NCBI GenBank assembly: GCA_020639075.1
Contig: JACKHI010000001.1
Coordinates: forward strand, 3,844,001 to 3,908,000
Reading direction: 5' to 3'
Length of the DNA: 64,000 bases
DNA from: Phycisphaerales bacterium
GTDB lineage: Bacteria; Planctomycetota; Phycisphaerae; UBA1845; UTPLA1
Shown: positions 34,803 through 42,739 of the stretch, in pieces
Layout of the letters: each line of letters begins with the position of its first letter
Position numbering within the stretch: position 1 is the first letter of the stretch
Notes under the pieces: generated by a model
What the model was told of the DNA's origin: nothing
Database searches by the model: none
The model's input: the letters and a program-made list of their open reading frames with translations, nothing else
Translations under genes and position numbers: made by a program

Positions 34803-36026
34803 ATGTCACTTACCGTCGACAATGCGCCGCTTCCGGTTGGCCATGCAATCGTCGGAGAGAATTCGGCGCTTGCCGGAATACGGATCGCGCTCGCAGAGGA
34901 ATGCCCGGTTTGCCAATACAACCTCGAAGGCCTTCCACTGAGGTATACGTGTCCCGAATGCGGTTTTGAGTACGAGCCGGATATGCTCGTCTTTGGGAGG
35001 TTATCGCGCAGGAGTTTTCAGCGTTTCGTCAGACACATGTCGTGGTTTTTTATCTACGTGATTGCTCTCGTTGCATGGACTGGTTATGCCGCGGTCGATG
35101 GCGATCTTGGGACAGTCGGGCCGATTGCGCTGATGGGTCTTTTCACAGTCATTGTCGCCGCATTTCGGATGGACAGTTGGGTGATCGTGCGATCGGAAGG
35201 AATCCAGTGGCAAAATGGGCGCCCTGGGATACGCGATATTCCGTGGGACGACGTGACGCAGGTTAAGCTCTCGCAGTCGAGAATGATCGTCGTGCGGTGC
35301 AAACAGCGTTGGTGGGGGGAGCCATTTACGGCGTTGATGAACAACGGCAAGACGATCCGAGTTCGCGAGGCGATTCTGGCGGATCTTCGCAAACGCTGGA
35401 TTGCCGCGCTGACCAGGAAAGGCGTAGCGAGTGAAGTTCCCTTGATGAGGGATTCCGACGCCGATGTCTTTCGAGATCAGTATGGCGTGAAAGTGAATGG
35501 CCATTGTCCTGCGTGTCCCGGGCGAATGAGGCGGGAAGGTCATGCGGCCCTGGTTTGTGATCGTTGTCTCTCCGCGTATCGAGCCGGCGCTGTTGCGCTA
35601 CGGTTTGTCGATCGACCGACGGCGCCGTGGCACCCTTTTGTACTGTCGCTGCTGATTGTCATCGCGTTTCCCGTCACGGGCGCGATGGTTGATATCGGCT
35701 ATCGGTTTTCGACGGGACTGGGTGCATGTGTGTCAGTCGTGTTGTTGATTCTTGCCGCCATGACGTGGAACTACTTTCGATATCGCCGCCCGCACCTGCT
35801 CGTTGTGAATGAACTCGGCGTTCGATGGGATAATGGAAAGATGGATGGGGAGCAAGTTCCATGGGAGTCGATTGAATCCGTCAGATGCCCCTCCGGCGCG
35901 AACGTCGTATGTGTTCGGTTGACGAATCTCGACTTGAAGCTGATCCCGGGTGAGTTCTTTAGAGACCGCGCGAAGGCGACGGAATTCGCCGGATTCCTGT
36001 CGCATCTGCGGTCGAAAGTGGGCTGA
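34803..36026 (+). CDS. Membrane protein with zinc ribbons and duplicated PH-like domains
   Basis: A 407-residue protein with an internal duplication. Each half has a C4-type zinc cluster (CPVCQYN ... CPECG near 34-53; CPACPGR ... CDRC near 234-254), a pair of membrane helices (about 79-120 and 275-330) and a beta-rich segment. The segments read IPWDDVTQVKL and VPWESIESVRC, resembling bacterial PH domains (YdbT/bPH type). Such domains bind membranes or other proteins. The start at 34803 has no clear Shine-Dalgarno sequence. It stands just before the Vps4-like ATPase and may be a membrane receptor for the system; that is inference. Confidence 0.65.
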   Translation: MSLTVDNAPLPVGHAIVGENSALAGIRIALAEECPVCQYNLEGLPLRYTCPECGFEYEPDMLVFGRLSRRSFQRFVRHMSWFFIYVIALVAWTGYAAVDGDLGTVGPIALMGLFTVIVAAFRMDSWVIVRSEGIQWQNGRPGIRDIPWDDVTQVKLSQSRMIVVRCKQRWWGEPFTALMNNGKTIRVREAILADLRKRWIAALTRKGVASEVPLMRDSDADVFRDQYGVKVNGHCPACPGRMRREGHAALVCDRCLSAYRAGAVALRFVDRPTAPWHPFVLSLLIVIAFPVTGAMVDIGYRFSTGLGACVSVVLLILAAMTWNYFRYRRPHLLVVNELGVRWDNGKMDGEQVPWESIESVRCPSGANVVCVRLTNLDLKLIPGEFFRDRAKATEFAGFLSHLRSKVG

Positions 36027-36143
36027 GCGGGTTCGGGAAATATGATGCATGCGGCTGGTTACCCAATGAATGCCGGCTGCGATAGAATTCCGACAAGACG
36101 TGTGTTATCGATTCACGGATTCTGACTGCGTGAGACCCTTTGC

Positions 36144-37259
36144 ATGACTGTCTCTTACAACACATTCGAACGCCTGAAAGACAAGGGGCTCGCCCACTTC
36201 AAGAATGGCGAGTACACGGCGGCCAAGCCTTATCTCATGCAGGCGGCGGATGCGATTATCAAGATCGCGGCCGAGACCGACAGCCCGAAGCAGCGCGATC
36301 GTCGCAAGGCGATGGCGGCGGAGTTGATTGAGTTCGCCAGGCTCTGCGACAAACGCCACGATCAGAAGCGCACGAATCGTCGCGCGGCGGCCAACGAGGA
36401 CGACGAGAACAAGACGAACGCACAGGACTGGATCGTTCGTGAGAAGACGGACATCAGCTTCGACGACATTGCCGGCCTGGAGGACGTGAAGCACGAGATC
36501 CGTCTGAAGATGATCTATCCGTTCCGGCATCCGGAACTGGCCAAGCAATACGGCATCGGCGTCGGCGGCGGTTTGCTACTGTATGGACCGCCGGGGACGG
36601 GCAAGACGATGATCGCCAAGGCGGTTGCGAACGAGATTCAGGCGACGATGTTCGTCATCAGTCCGTCTCAGATTCTGAGCAAGTGGGTCGGCGAGGCGGA
36701 ACAGAATATCACGAAGCTGTTCAAGGCCGCGAAAGAAGAGCCGAAGGCCGTCATCTTTATTGATGAGATTGAAGCGCTCGTGCCGGCGCGGCGCAGTTCG
36801 CAGAGCACGGTCATGACGCGCGTCGTTCCGCAGATTCTTCAGGAGATTGAGGGCTTCGATCGCAAGGGCGATCGACCTTTGCTGTTTGCGGGAGCGACGA
36901 ATGAACCCTGGGCGCTGGATTCTGCGATGATGCGACCCGGGCGGTTCGATTCGAAGATCTACGTTCCGCTGCCCGACGAGCCGGCGCGTCACAAGCTGTT
37001 GGAAATCTATCTGGGGAAGAAGCCGCTGGCGGATGACATCGATTTCGCCGAACTTGTTGGGCTGCTCAATGGGTACAGCGGGGCGGACATCAAGGCGATC
37101 GCCGGCAAGGCGGCGACGCTGCCCTTCATGGATGCAGTGGGCGGGGCGGAACCGCGGCCGATCAATCGCGATGACGTACTGGCCGTGATCCAGATGATCC
37201 GGCCGAGTGTCCGTGAGAAGGATCTCGTGAGGTTTCGCGAGTTTGCGGCGGCGAATTGA
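36144..37259 (+). CDS. Vps4-like AAA ATPase with N-terminal MIT-like domain
   Basis: A 371-residue protein. Residues 5-75 form a three-helix bundle (KDKGLAHFKNGEYTAAKPYL, then two more helices) of MIT size. After a charged linker comes one AAA module: DISFDDIAGLEDVK (103-116), Walker A GPPGTGKT (148-155), pore loop SKWVGE (179-184), Walker B IFIDEIE (204-210), sensor 1 GATNEPWALDS (250-260) and arginine-finger region RPGRF (264-268). It ends with helix SVREKDLVRFREF (355-367). The Trp in the pore loop, the NxPWxLD box and the C-terminal helix are hallmarks of the meiotic clade (Vps4, katanin, spastin). The Vps4 beta-domain insert is absent, as in archaeal CdvC-like proteins. It would disassemble ESCRT-III-like polymers encoded upstream. 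Confidence 0.8.
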   Translation: MTVSYNTFERLKDKGLAHFKNGEYTAAKPYLMQAADAIIKIAAETDSPKQRDRRKAMAAELIEFARLCDKRHDQKRTNRRAAANEDDENKTNAQDWIVREKTDISFDDIAGLEDVKHEIRLKMIYPFRHPELAKQYGIGVGGGLLLYGPPGTGKTMIAKAVANEIQATMFVISPSQILSKWVGEAEQNITKLFKAAKEEPKAVIFIDEIEALVPARRSSQSTVMTRVVPQILQEIEGFDRKGDRPLLFAGATNEPWALDSAMMRPGRFDSKIYVPLPDEPARHKLLEIYLGKKPLADDIDFAELVGLLNGYSGADIKAIAGKAATLPFMDAVGGAEPRPINRDDVLAVIQMIRPSVREKDLVRFREFAAAN

Positions 37260-37900
37260 GGCGTTCATCGGCCGGGCGCCACGCTCCCCCTTCAATGGAA
37301 GGTTGCCAGACAGGCAGCTGCCACGTTTGGGTACGCGCTAACGGACGGCGTTCACTCCGCCGCGGCATGCTTGCCTTGAAGGGCAAGGCTGTCCGGGAAT
37401 TCGTCCCCTTCGAACTTCGCACTCGACATTCGCCCGGAGGGCGCACGGTCGTTGCCAGGGACTTCAGTCCCTGGGTGACAAGTTCGATTGACAATTGCCG
37501 CCCGGAAGGGCGGACGTCGCGCGCGTCCTCCGGACGCCATGTTCATTACGCCATAACAAGACCGGGGATTGAAATCCCCGGCTATGTTCATGCGCCCTCC
37601 GGGCGAAATACGACGCAATTTTCGGTAGCGACGATCTCTAAATCCCGGACAGTTTCGCCTTGAAGGGCAAGCATGGCACCCCTGCACTGCTTGAAAGCAG
37701 TGGCACCTGGTACAATAAGGGCAACCAGCGACACTGGGTGACAAGCACCCAGTGGCACCCGACAATGCGGTCCCTACAATCTTCTGCGATTTGAATAATT
37801 CCCACCCCGATCGGCCGCGTACATACTGAGATGCCGGGGAGTCGCCGGCGGAACGCTGTTGTATGAGGCGCCCAACAGGAATCGTTAGAATAAGACCGAC
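37260..37900. repeat. Intergenic mosaic of small hairpin repeats
   Basis: No gene is visible in this 641-base gap. It is packed with palindromes: CAGGGACTTCAGTCCCTG, CCGCCCGGAAGGGCGG, CCGGGGATTGAAATCCCCGG, GCCCTCCGGGC and a CACTGGGTG...CACCCAGTG stem. It also has phrases such as CTTGAAGGGCAAG and CATGGCACCC, shared with 56680-56705 and 58800-58825. It separates the AAA ATPase gene from the SPFH-like gene and may end or stabilise the transcript. Confidence 0.7.
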
Positions 37901-39643
37901 ATGAGCACGCGATTCGAACTCGACAATCTGACGCGCGACAATGATTTGATCGCGCAGGCCGCTTTTCCGAACGAGTTATTCTCCTTTATGACGCGGCAGG
38001 CGGTTGTGCCACCGACGTGTGTCGCGCTGGTCGAGACCCATGGCGGTCAGCCTTATCTCGTGTCCGCAGGCAAGCCGGTTGAGGCCGAAGGGACGCGCGA
38101 AGTGCTTTTTGTCCGATGCGTTCCTTTCGAATTCAGCTACGAGTTTGCCGACTTCGAATCTTCCGACGGGTTTCGATTCTCAGGGCGGGTTGATCTCACG
38201 GTTTCCGTCGTTCCGGATCGAACGGAGCTGGCGTCGTTCAAGCGCGAGCTCGTCGGCAGCAATCGCATTGTGAACCATGAGCGGCTGCGCCGTCATTGCG
38301 AAGAGGCGGTGCAGGCCGGGCTCGCGCGATTCATGTCGGCGCGTCCCGCCGAGCAGCTGGTGCGGCCCGACGTCTGGGAGGAATTCGATGCGGTCCTCGC
38401 GGAGTCATTCAAACAGGTCGGCTTTTCGTCGGGCCTTGCGCTGGGTCGAGATCCGCGTTTGTCGCTGAAGTCGACGGCATACGAGGAGTCGCGCAGTGCA
38501 GCGAGGGCTGCGGAAATTCGACGAGAGCGCGAGCAGGAGGAGGCGCGTCGTCGGCAGGAAGCGGTGGCGGCGAGGGATCAGCATTTGACGGATCTGGGTG
38601 CGATGCTCGCGAAGGTTCGCGACATGGCGGATGCGACGGGGGCGCTGGACGTCGCCGAGATGATCAAGAGCTTCAGCGCCGAACATCGTGGCGAGCTTTA
38701 TCAGGGCCTGCTGTCGATGGACAAGGCAGTGAAGGCGACCGAGCGGATTCTTGTCGTCGCGGGCAGTTCTCTTGTTTGGTTTGATCCCGCCAAGCCGCAG
38801 GAGATGGCTCGAAAGCAGAAATTGCCGAAGGACGATATCGGCTCGCTTCGATCCGTGCGCGTCGTGGAGTCGCAGGGGGCTCAGCGGATACTCGTCGGTG
38901 CGCGCAACGGCGTTCATGTTCTCGATGCGGACGGCGAGATACTCTACACGTGTATTCTCCACGGTCGCCCCGAGCTTCGTGGCGGGTTCAATGCGGCGAC
39001 GATGATCGGGACGGACGTCTTCGCGACGCATTCCGAGGTCGGTCTCGTTCGTTGGCGAAAGGACTCACCTGAAACGGCAATTCACTGCCTGGAGCACCTG
39101 ACGGAAGGCTGTCGCAGCGTGCGCGACGTGCAATGCGACGACAGCGGTCGCATCTGGCTCGGCGTCGACAACATCGTCGTTTCGTGGAACCCGAAGGCAG
39201 ACGATTCGGACAACGCCGCCGGTGCACCGGACGAAGTCACGACGCTATCCGTCGCCGATGGGTACGCAACGGCGGGCCTGAAGAACGGTGCGATCGTTCG
39301 TTGGCTGACGGACGACATGAAGCACATGGAGACGCTGCGCCGACATACGGGCAGCCCCGTTCGTTCGGTCGCCTGGCTCAGCGGCGGCGGCATTCCTCGG
39401 CTACTTGTGGGCGACAGTCGGCCATACCTCGAGTTGATGGTGCTGGGCGATTCCTATCACGGTCAATACCGCTGCCTGCATGAAATGCGATGGGGGTTCG
39501 CGGCGGAGGATATCGTCGTAGGCGTCAACGAACCGCGCGATACGTTTATTCTCTGGAAGAAAAACACGCCGGATCAACCTGCCGCGCACGTGTCGGTTCG
39601 ACGATTGACAGGGCGTTCGATTCAGGATGTGGCGCTGCTTTGA
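37901..39643 (+). CDS. SPFH-like / coiled-coil / beta-propeller fusion protein
   Basis: A 580-residue protein. Residues about 30-195 look like an SPFH (band-7, virion-core-like) domain: beta strands VALVETHGGQPYLVSAGK and REVLFVRCVPFEFSYEF, then a helical part. A charged coiled coil (195-230, RREREQEEARRRQE) and a second helical part follow. The last 300 residues form a beta-propeller of WD40/PQQ-like blades (GARNGVHVLDADGEILYT; GVDNIVVSWNP; LKNGAIVRWL). SPFH proteins organise membrane microdomains, so the fusion would recruit partners to membranes, consistent with the neighbouring ESCRT-like genes. The SPFH call is tentative; the propeller is clear. There is no N-terminal membrane anchor. 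Confidence 0.6.
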   Translation: MSTRFELDNLTRDNDLIAQAAFPNELFSFMTRQAVVPPTCVALVETHGGQPYLVSAGKPVEAEGTREVLFVRCVPFEFSYEFADFESSDGFRFSGRVDLTVSVVPDRTELASFKRELVGSNRIVNHERLRRHCEEAVQAGLARFMSARPAEQLVRPDVWEEFDAVLAESFKQVGFSSGLALGRDPRLSLKSTAYEESRSAARAAEIRREREQEEARRRQEAVAARDQHLTDLGAMLAKVRDMADATGALDVAEMIKSFSAEHRGELYQGLLSMDKAVKATERILVVAGSSLVWFDPAKPQEMARKQKLPKDDIGSLRSVRVVESQGAQRILVGARNGVHVLDADGEILYTCILHGRPELRGGFNAATMIGTDVFATHSEVGLVRWRKDSPETAIHCLEHLTEGCRSVRDVQCDDSGRIWLGVDNIVVSWNPKADDSDNAAGAPDEVTTLSVADGYATAGLKNGAIVRWLTDDMKHMETLRRHTGSPVRSVAWLSGGGIPRLLVGDSRPYLELMVLGDSYHGQYRCLHEMRWGFAAEDIVVGVNEPRDTFILWKKNTPDQPAAHVSVRRLTGRSIQDVALL

Positions 39644-39701
39644 TTGCCATTTGAACGCCAGAGGAAAGCAATGCAGGTGATGTCGGGCAAGAGGCGACGA
39701 A

Positions 39702-40724
39702 CTAACCTGTAATTCGAACGTGATTCGCGTCGTCATCCTCGCCGTCTTGCGCATCCAGATCGTCATCCGAATCTTCAAACGTCTCGCCGAAGTCCAGCGG
39801 GTCGTCGTTGGGTATCGCCATTTCGTGCACAATTCTTCGGCCCATTAGTTTGGCGATTCCCGATCGTATCGGGCCGGAGAGGGCATACGCCGCGGTTCCG
39901 ATTGCCAGCGTGATTTCCGGATCGACGACGAGTGCGATGAGCAGCACTATGACAATCGACACCACTTGCCAGAAGGGCCGGCGACCGCGCAGGACGGCGT
40001 TGACCATGTGCGGATAGCGGAACGGGCTGACCATGAGCAGGCCGAGCAATAGAGCGAACGGCGGCATGAGTCGTTCGATGACGACGATCGATTTGGCGTG
40101 AATGATCTCCGGCAGCAGATGTTCGTGTAGCAGCACGGCCGCGATGATGGCGCCCGCGGCGCCTGGTGAAGGCAGACCGCGAAAGTCCATGTGGGCCGAT
40201 TCATCTTCTTCGTTCTCGACATTGAATCGCGCGAGCCGCATTGCGGTACAGCAGACATAGATGGCCGCCATGACCCATTCTGCACGCCAGTAGGCGCGTT
40301 CGAGGCGCGTCAGGGCCACCATCTCGCTGAAGATGGCCGGCTTGGCGATCATCAGCACGAGGCACGCCGGCGCGACGCCGAAGCTGACGATATCGGCGAG
40401 TGAGTCGAGCTGGGCGCCGAACTCGCTGGTCTTGCGTGCGAGGCGCGCGAGGCGACCGTCGATGGCGTCGAAGAACATGCCGAGGATCAGGAAGCACGCG
40501 GCTGCGCTGAGATACGTGGAGAAGAGGGCGATGACTTTTTCGGGGCCGTTTTCCGAAACTGCGACAGGCGCCGCGGCGGCCTGCGCGCTGAGCATGCAGA
40601 GGTAGATCGCGCCGAGACCGCAAGTGAGGTTGCCGAGCGTCGCCAGTGAGGGGAGCACGCCGACGGTCTTCAGGATGCGTTCGCGACTGCGTGCGCGTCG
40701 GATGTCGTGTGGGTCATGTCGCAT
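39702..40724 (-). CDS. pssA: CDP-diacylglycerol-serine O-phosphatidyltransferase
   Basis: A 340-residue membrane enzyme of the CDP-alcohol phosphotransferase class. The signature DGxxAR...GxxxDxxxD is seen as DGRLARLARKTSEFGAQLDS (89-108) followed by Asp111, and helices span most of residues 25-300. The tail is acidic (DSDDDLDAQDGEDDD). It makes phosphatidylserine, which the psd product just upstream decarboxylates to phosphatidylethanolamine. The two genes are 55 bases apart and form an operon. The ATG at 40724 follows GAGGCA; the longer frame to 40820 overlaps psd and is unlikely. Confidence 0.93.
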   Translation of the reverse strand: MRHDPHDIRRARSRERILKTVGVLPSLATLGNLTCGLGAIYLCMLSAQAAAAPVAVSENGPEKVIALFSTYLSAAACFLILGMFFDAIDGRLARLARKTSEFGAQLDSLADIVSFGVAPACLVLMIAKPAIFSEMVALTRLERAYWRAEWVMAAIYVCCTAMRLARFNVENEEDESAHMDFRGLPSPGAAGAIIAAVLLHEHLLPEIIHAKSIVVIERLMPPFALLLGLLMVSPFRYPHMVNAVLRGRRPFWQVVSIVIVLLIALVVDPEITLAIGTAAYALSGPIRSGIAKLMGRRIVHEMAIPNDDPLDFGETFEDSDDDLDAQDGEDDDANHVRITG

Positions 40725-40779
40725 ACGTGTTGCCTCAGAATCGCTTCGTGTCGATGGCCCCGCAGAATCAATCGGCCGG

Positions 40780-41457
40780 CTATCTTGTCGCCTGGCCGGG
40801 ACGCATGAGGATCGTCGCACCGCCCTTGACTACATCGCCCAGCTTTACCGCCGGCTCAAGCCCGGAGGATGCGGGAACGATGAGATCCGTTCGCGAACCG
40901 AATTTAATCATGCCGAATCTGTCGCCGCGCGTCACGCGGTCGCCCACGTCGATGTGACAGACGATTCGACGGGCGATCAATCCGGCAATCTGGCGAACGA
41001 TGATCGGACCATAGTCGGCGTCCGGATCGATCGTGATGCTGTTTCGTTCGTTGCGCATGCCCGATTCGGGATGTCGAACGTCGAGGAACTCACCCCGTTC
41101 GTATTGCGTTGCAACGACGCGTCCATTGCACGGCGCACGGTTTACATGCACATTGAAAACGGAAAGGAAGATGCTGACTTTCAGAACCGGCTCGTCGATG
41201 CCAGGCCATCCGTCCAGTCGGGCGACTTCCGTGATCTTTCCGTCGGCCGGCGAGACCATCAGACCGGGGTCCGACGGAATCGAGCGCGGCGGATCGCGGA
41301 AGAACGAGAGTACGAAACCCCACGTGGCCAGCAGCGGCACGGCGCCGATCCACCACCATGGCGATATCGTGACGGCGGCCCATGCGCAAGTAATACCGCC
41401 GGCGCCGAAGGTCAACGTCGTGATCGCCACTTCCTTGAAACCGTCTCGCGTAATCAA
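40780..41457 (-). CDS. psd: Phosphatidylserine decarboxylase (short, archaeal/B. subtilis-type relatives)
   Basis: A 225-residue pyruvoyl-dependent decarboxylase with two N-terminal membrane helices (about 12-52), the block SPADGKI (69-75), FLSVFNVHVNRAP (97-109) and the self-cleavage site FGSRTD (186-191). There the chain would split between Gly187 and Ser188 to create the pyruvoyl group. It produces phosphatidylethanolamine at the membrane and precedes pssA in an operon. Its length matches the short family form. Confidence 0.95.
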   Translation of the reverse strand: MITRDGFKEVAITTLTFGAGGITCAWAAVTISPWWWIGAVPLLATWGFVLSFFRDPPRSIPSDPGLMVSPADGKITEVARLDGWPGIDEPVLKVSIFLSVFNVHVNRAPCNGRVVATQYERGEFLDVRHPESGMRNERNSITIDPDADYGPIIVRQIAGLIARRIVCHIDVGDRVTRGDRFGMIKFGSRTDLIVPASSGLEPAVKLGDVVKGGATILMRPGQATR

Positions 41458-41683
41458 TGCACCACCTGAACCGAACGGATTGCAGTTTTCGCCGCCTTCC
41501 TTCAGGCTGCGTGCAAAGCCGAATTATACGGGCTATGTCAGAATCGCGCGGTTCGCTCGGCGACGCGGTTTGTTTCGGGCGTGTCCTGATGACTCGATCT
41601 GGGGCCGGGCGCAGGCGAGTTCCGGATCACCCACATTGACAGCCGGCGCGATTGTTTCGCGCCGGCGCGGCGTCCGTGGAGGC

Positions 41684-41791
41684 CTATCGAATCCCCCAGT
41701 CGAAATCGATACCGAAGATGACTCGGATCGGATAGGTCAGGAGGAATCCCAAGAGCCTGGGCAGGAACGTGAAGAACGCTTCGAATGACAT
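41684..41791 (-). CDS. 35-residue hydrophobic small protein
   Basis: Reads MSFEAFFTFLPRLLGFLLTY, then a Pro, a short hydrophobic run and an acidic/aromatic end (IDFDWGIR). It is preceded by a near-perfect ribosome-binding site (GGGAGG, complement of 41799-41804) seven bases before the ATG and ends at TAG. One membrane-inserting or amphipathic helix is predicted. It lies 226 bases upstream of psd on the same strand and may share its transcript. A GC-rich hairpin (41643-41667) follows its stop codon. Family unknown. Confidence 0.6.
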   Translation of the reverse strand: MSFEAFFTFLPRLLGFLLTYPIRVIFGIDFDWGIR

Positions 41792-42052
41792 GGCTGACCT
41801 CCCGTGCAAGTTGCGAGGAAACCAACGAAGCATGACGAAATAGGGCTTCGATTCGTGAGTCCTGAAGCCTCGATGTGGCGATATGCTCTGGCGCTGGAAT
41901 ATAGCGGTCAGCCCGCGAGACTTCCGCCGCCGGCGGGACGGGCAATCATGACGATGGCAATCTGGCGGGTCTCTTTGGGGGGGGCGGATTCCGGAAAGCT
42001 CCGGCCGTTGGGAATCCGAGTATTGCGGGGCGGATTCGGATGTCGCCGGTGG

Positions 42053-42496
42053 CTATCTCGCCCCGAGCGAATCGATGCGTTCTTCGACTGTGTCGATGTT
42101 GGTGATGCGTATGCCGAAGTGTTCATTGACCTTGACGGCGACGCCGGCGCCGATTTTGCAGTTGTTGATCATCAGGTCGAGTTCTTCATCGACTGTGCGA
42201 TCGAATTCGAGGATCGTGCCCGGTCCCATTTTCATGATCGAGCTGACCAGCATGTTGCGGCGGGCCAGCCGGACGATGACGGGCACTTTCAGCTTGAGGA
42301 TGCGTTTCACGTGAGCGCCGACGGGTCGCGGCGGTGCGACCGTCGCTTGGGCAGGACGGGCGGCGACAGCGGTCCCGGACGGGGCGTGACTTGGCGTCGA
42401 ATCACCGCCATGAAGTTGACCGACATCTTGGGCGAGCTCGTCGACGGCTTGCTGTGCATCCCGCAAGACGGCATCGATATCTTCTTGCGAGAACAT
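42053..42496 (-). CDS. fliN: FliN/SpoA-domain flagellar motor switch protein (stand-alone)
   Basis: A 147-residue protein. The C-terminal 75 residues are a SpoA/FliN domain: LKVPVIVRLARRNMLVSSIM, then GTILEFDRTVDEELDLMIN, and GAGVAVKVNEHFGIRI. The N-terminus MFSQEDIDAVLRDAQ resembles the start of FliM/FliY proteins (SQEEIDALL). A Pro/Ala linker joins the two. In flagella FliN forms the lower C-ring that binds FliH and controls rotation; SpoA proteins also serve in type III secretion. No other flagellar gene is near, so whether it works in motility is open. It ends a separate unit after the fab operon terminator. Confidence 0.85.
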   Translation of the reverse strand: MFSQEDIDAVLRDAQQAVDELAQDVGQLHGGDSTPSHAPSGTAVAARPAQATVAPPRPVGAHVKRILKLKVPVIVRLARRNMLVSSIMKMGPGTILEFDRTVDEELDLMINNCKIGAGVAVKVNEHFGIRITNIDTVEERIDSLGAR

Positions 42497-42670
42497 GCAG
42501 CCGGGTCCGTCCTTTTTGTCGATGCGGCGAATGAGAGGCTTCGTCCCGAATCCGGTAGAAACCCTTGCTCTGTCGGATTTTATCGGCCCGATTCAGGGTG
42601 GACTTGAAGGCGTGATCGGCATCTGAGACGGCGCGGCAAAAACCGCCGGACTCATCGGCGAAAGCGGCGC

Positions 42671-42710
42671 GTAAAAAGAAAAAACGACCGACTCGCGTGG
42701 CGATCGGTCG
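42671..42710 (-). terminator. Intrinsic terminator of the fatty-acid operon
   Basis: Minus strand: CGACCGA (42710-42704) pairs with TCGGTCG (42691-42685) around a 12-base loop, followed by a run of T residues (complement of AAAAAGAAAAAA). It is 30 bases after the fabF stop codon. Confidence 0.85.
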
Positions 42711-42739
42711 TCCTTCGAATGCTAAACCGTTGCTGACTT

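Noticed and set aside
42302..42317. GTTTCACGTGAGC in fliN as another parS site
   Set aside because: The right half does not match the palindrome and it lies within a coding sequence.
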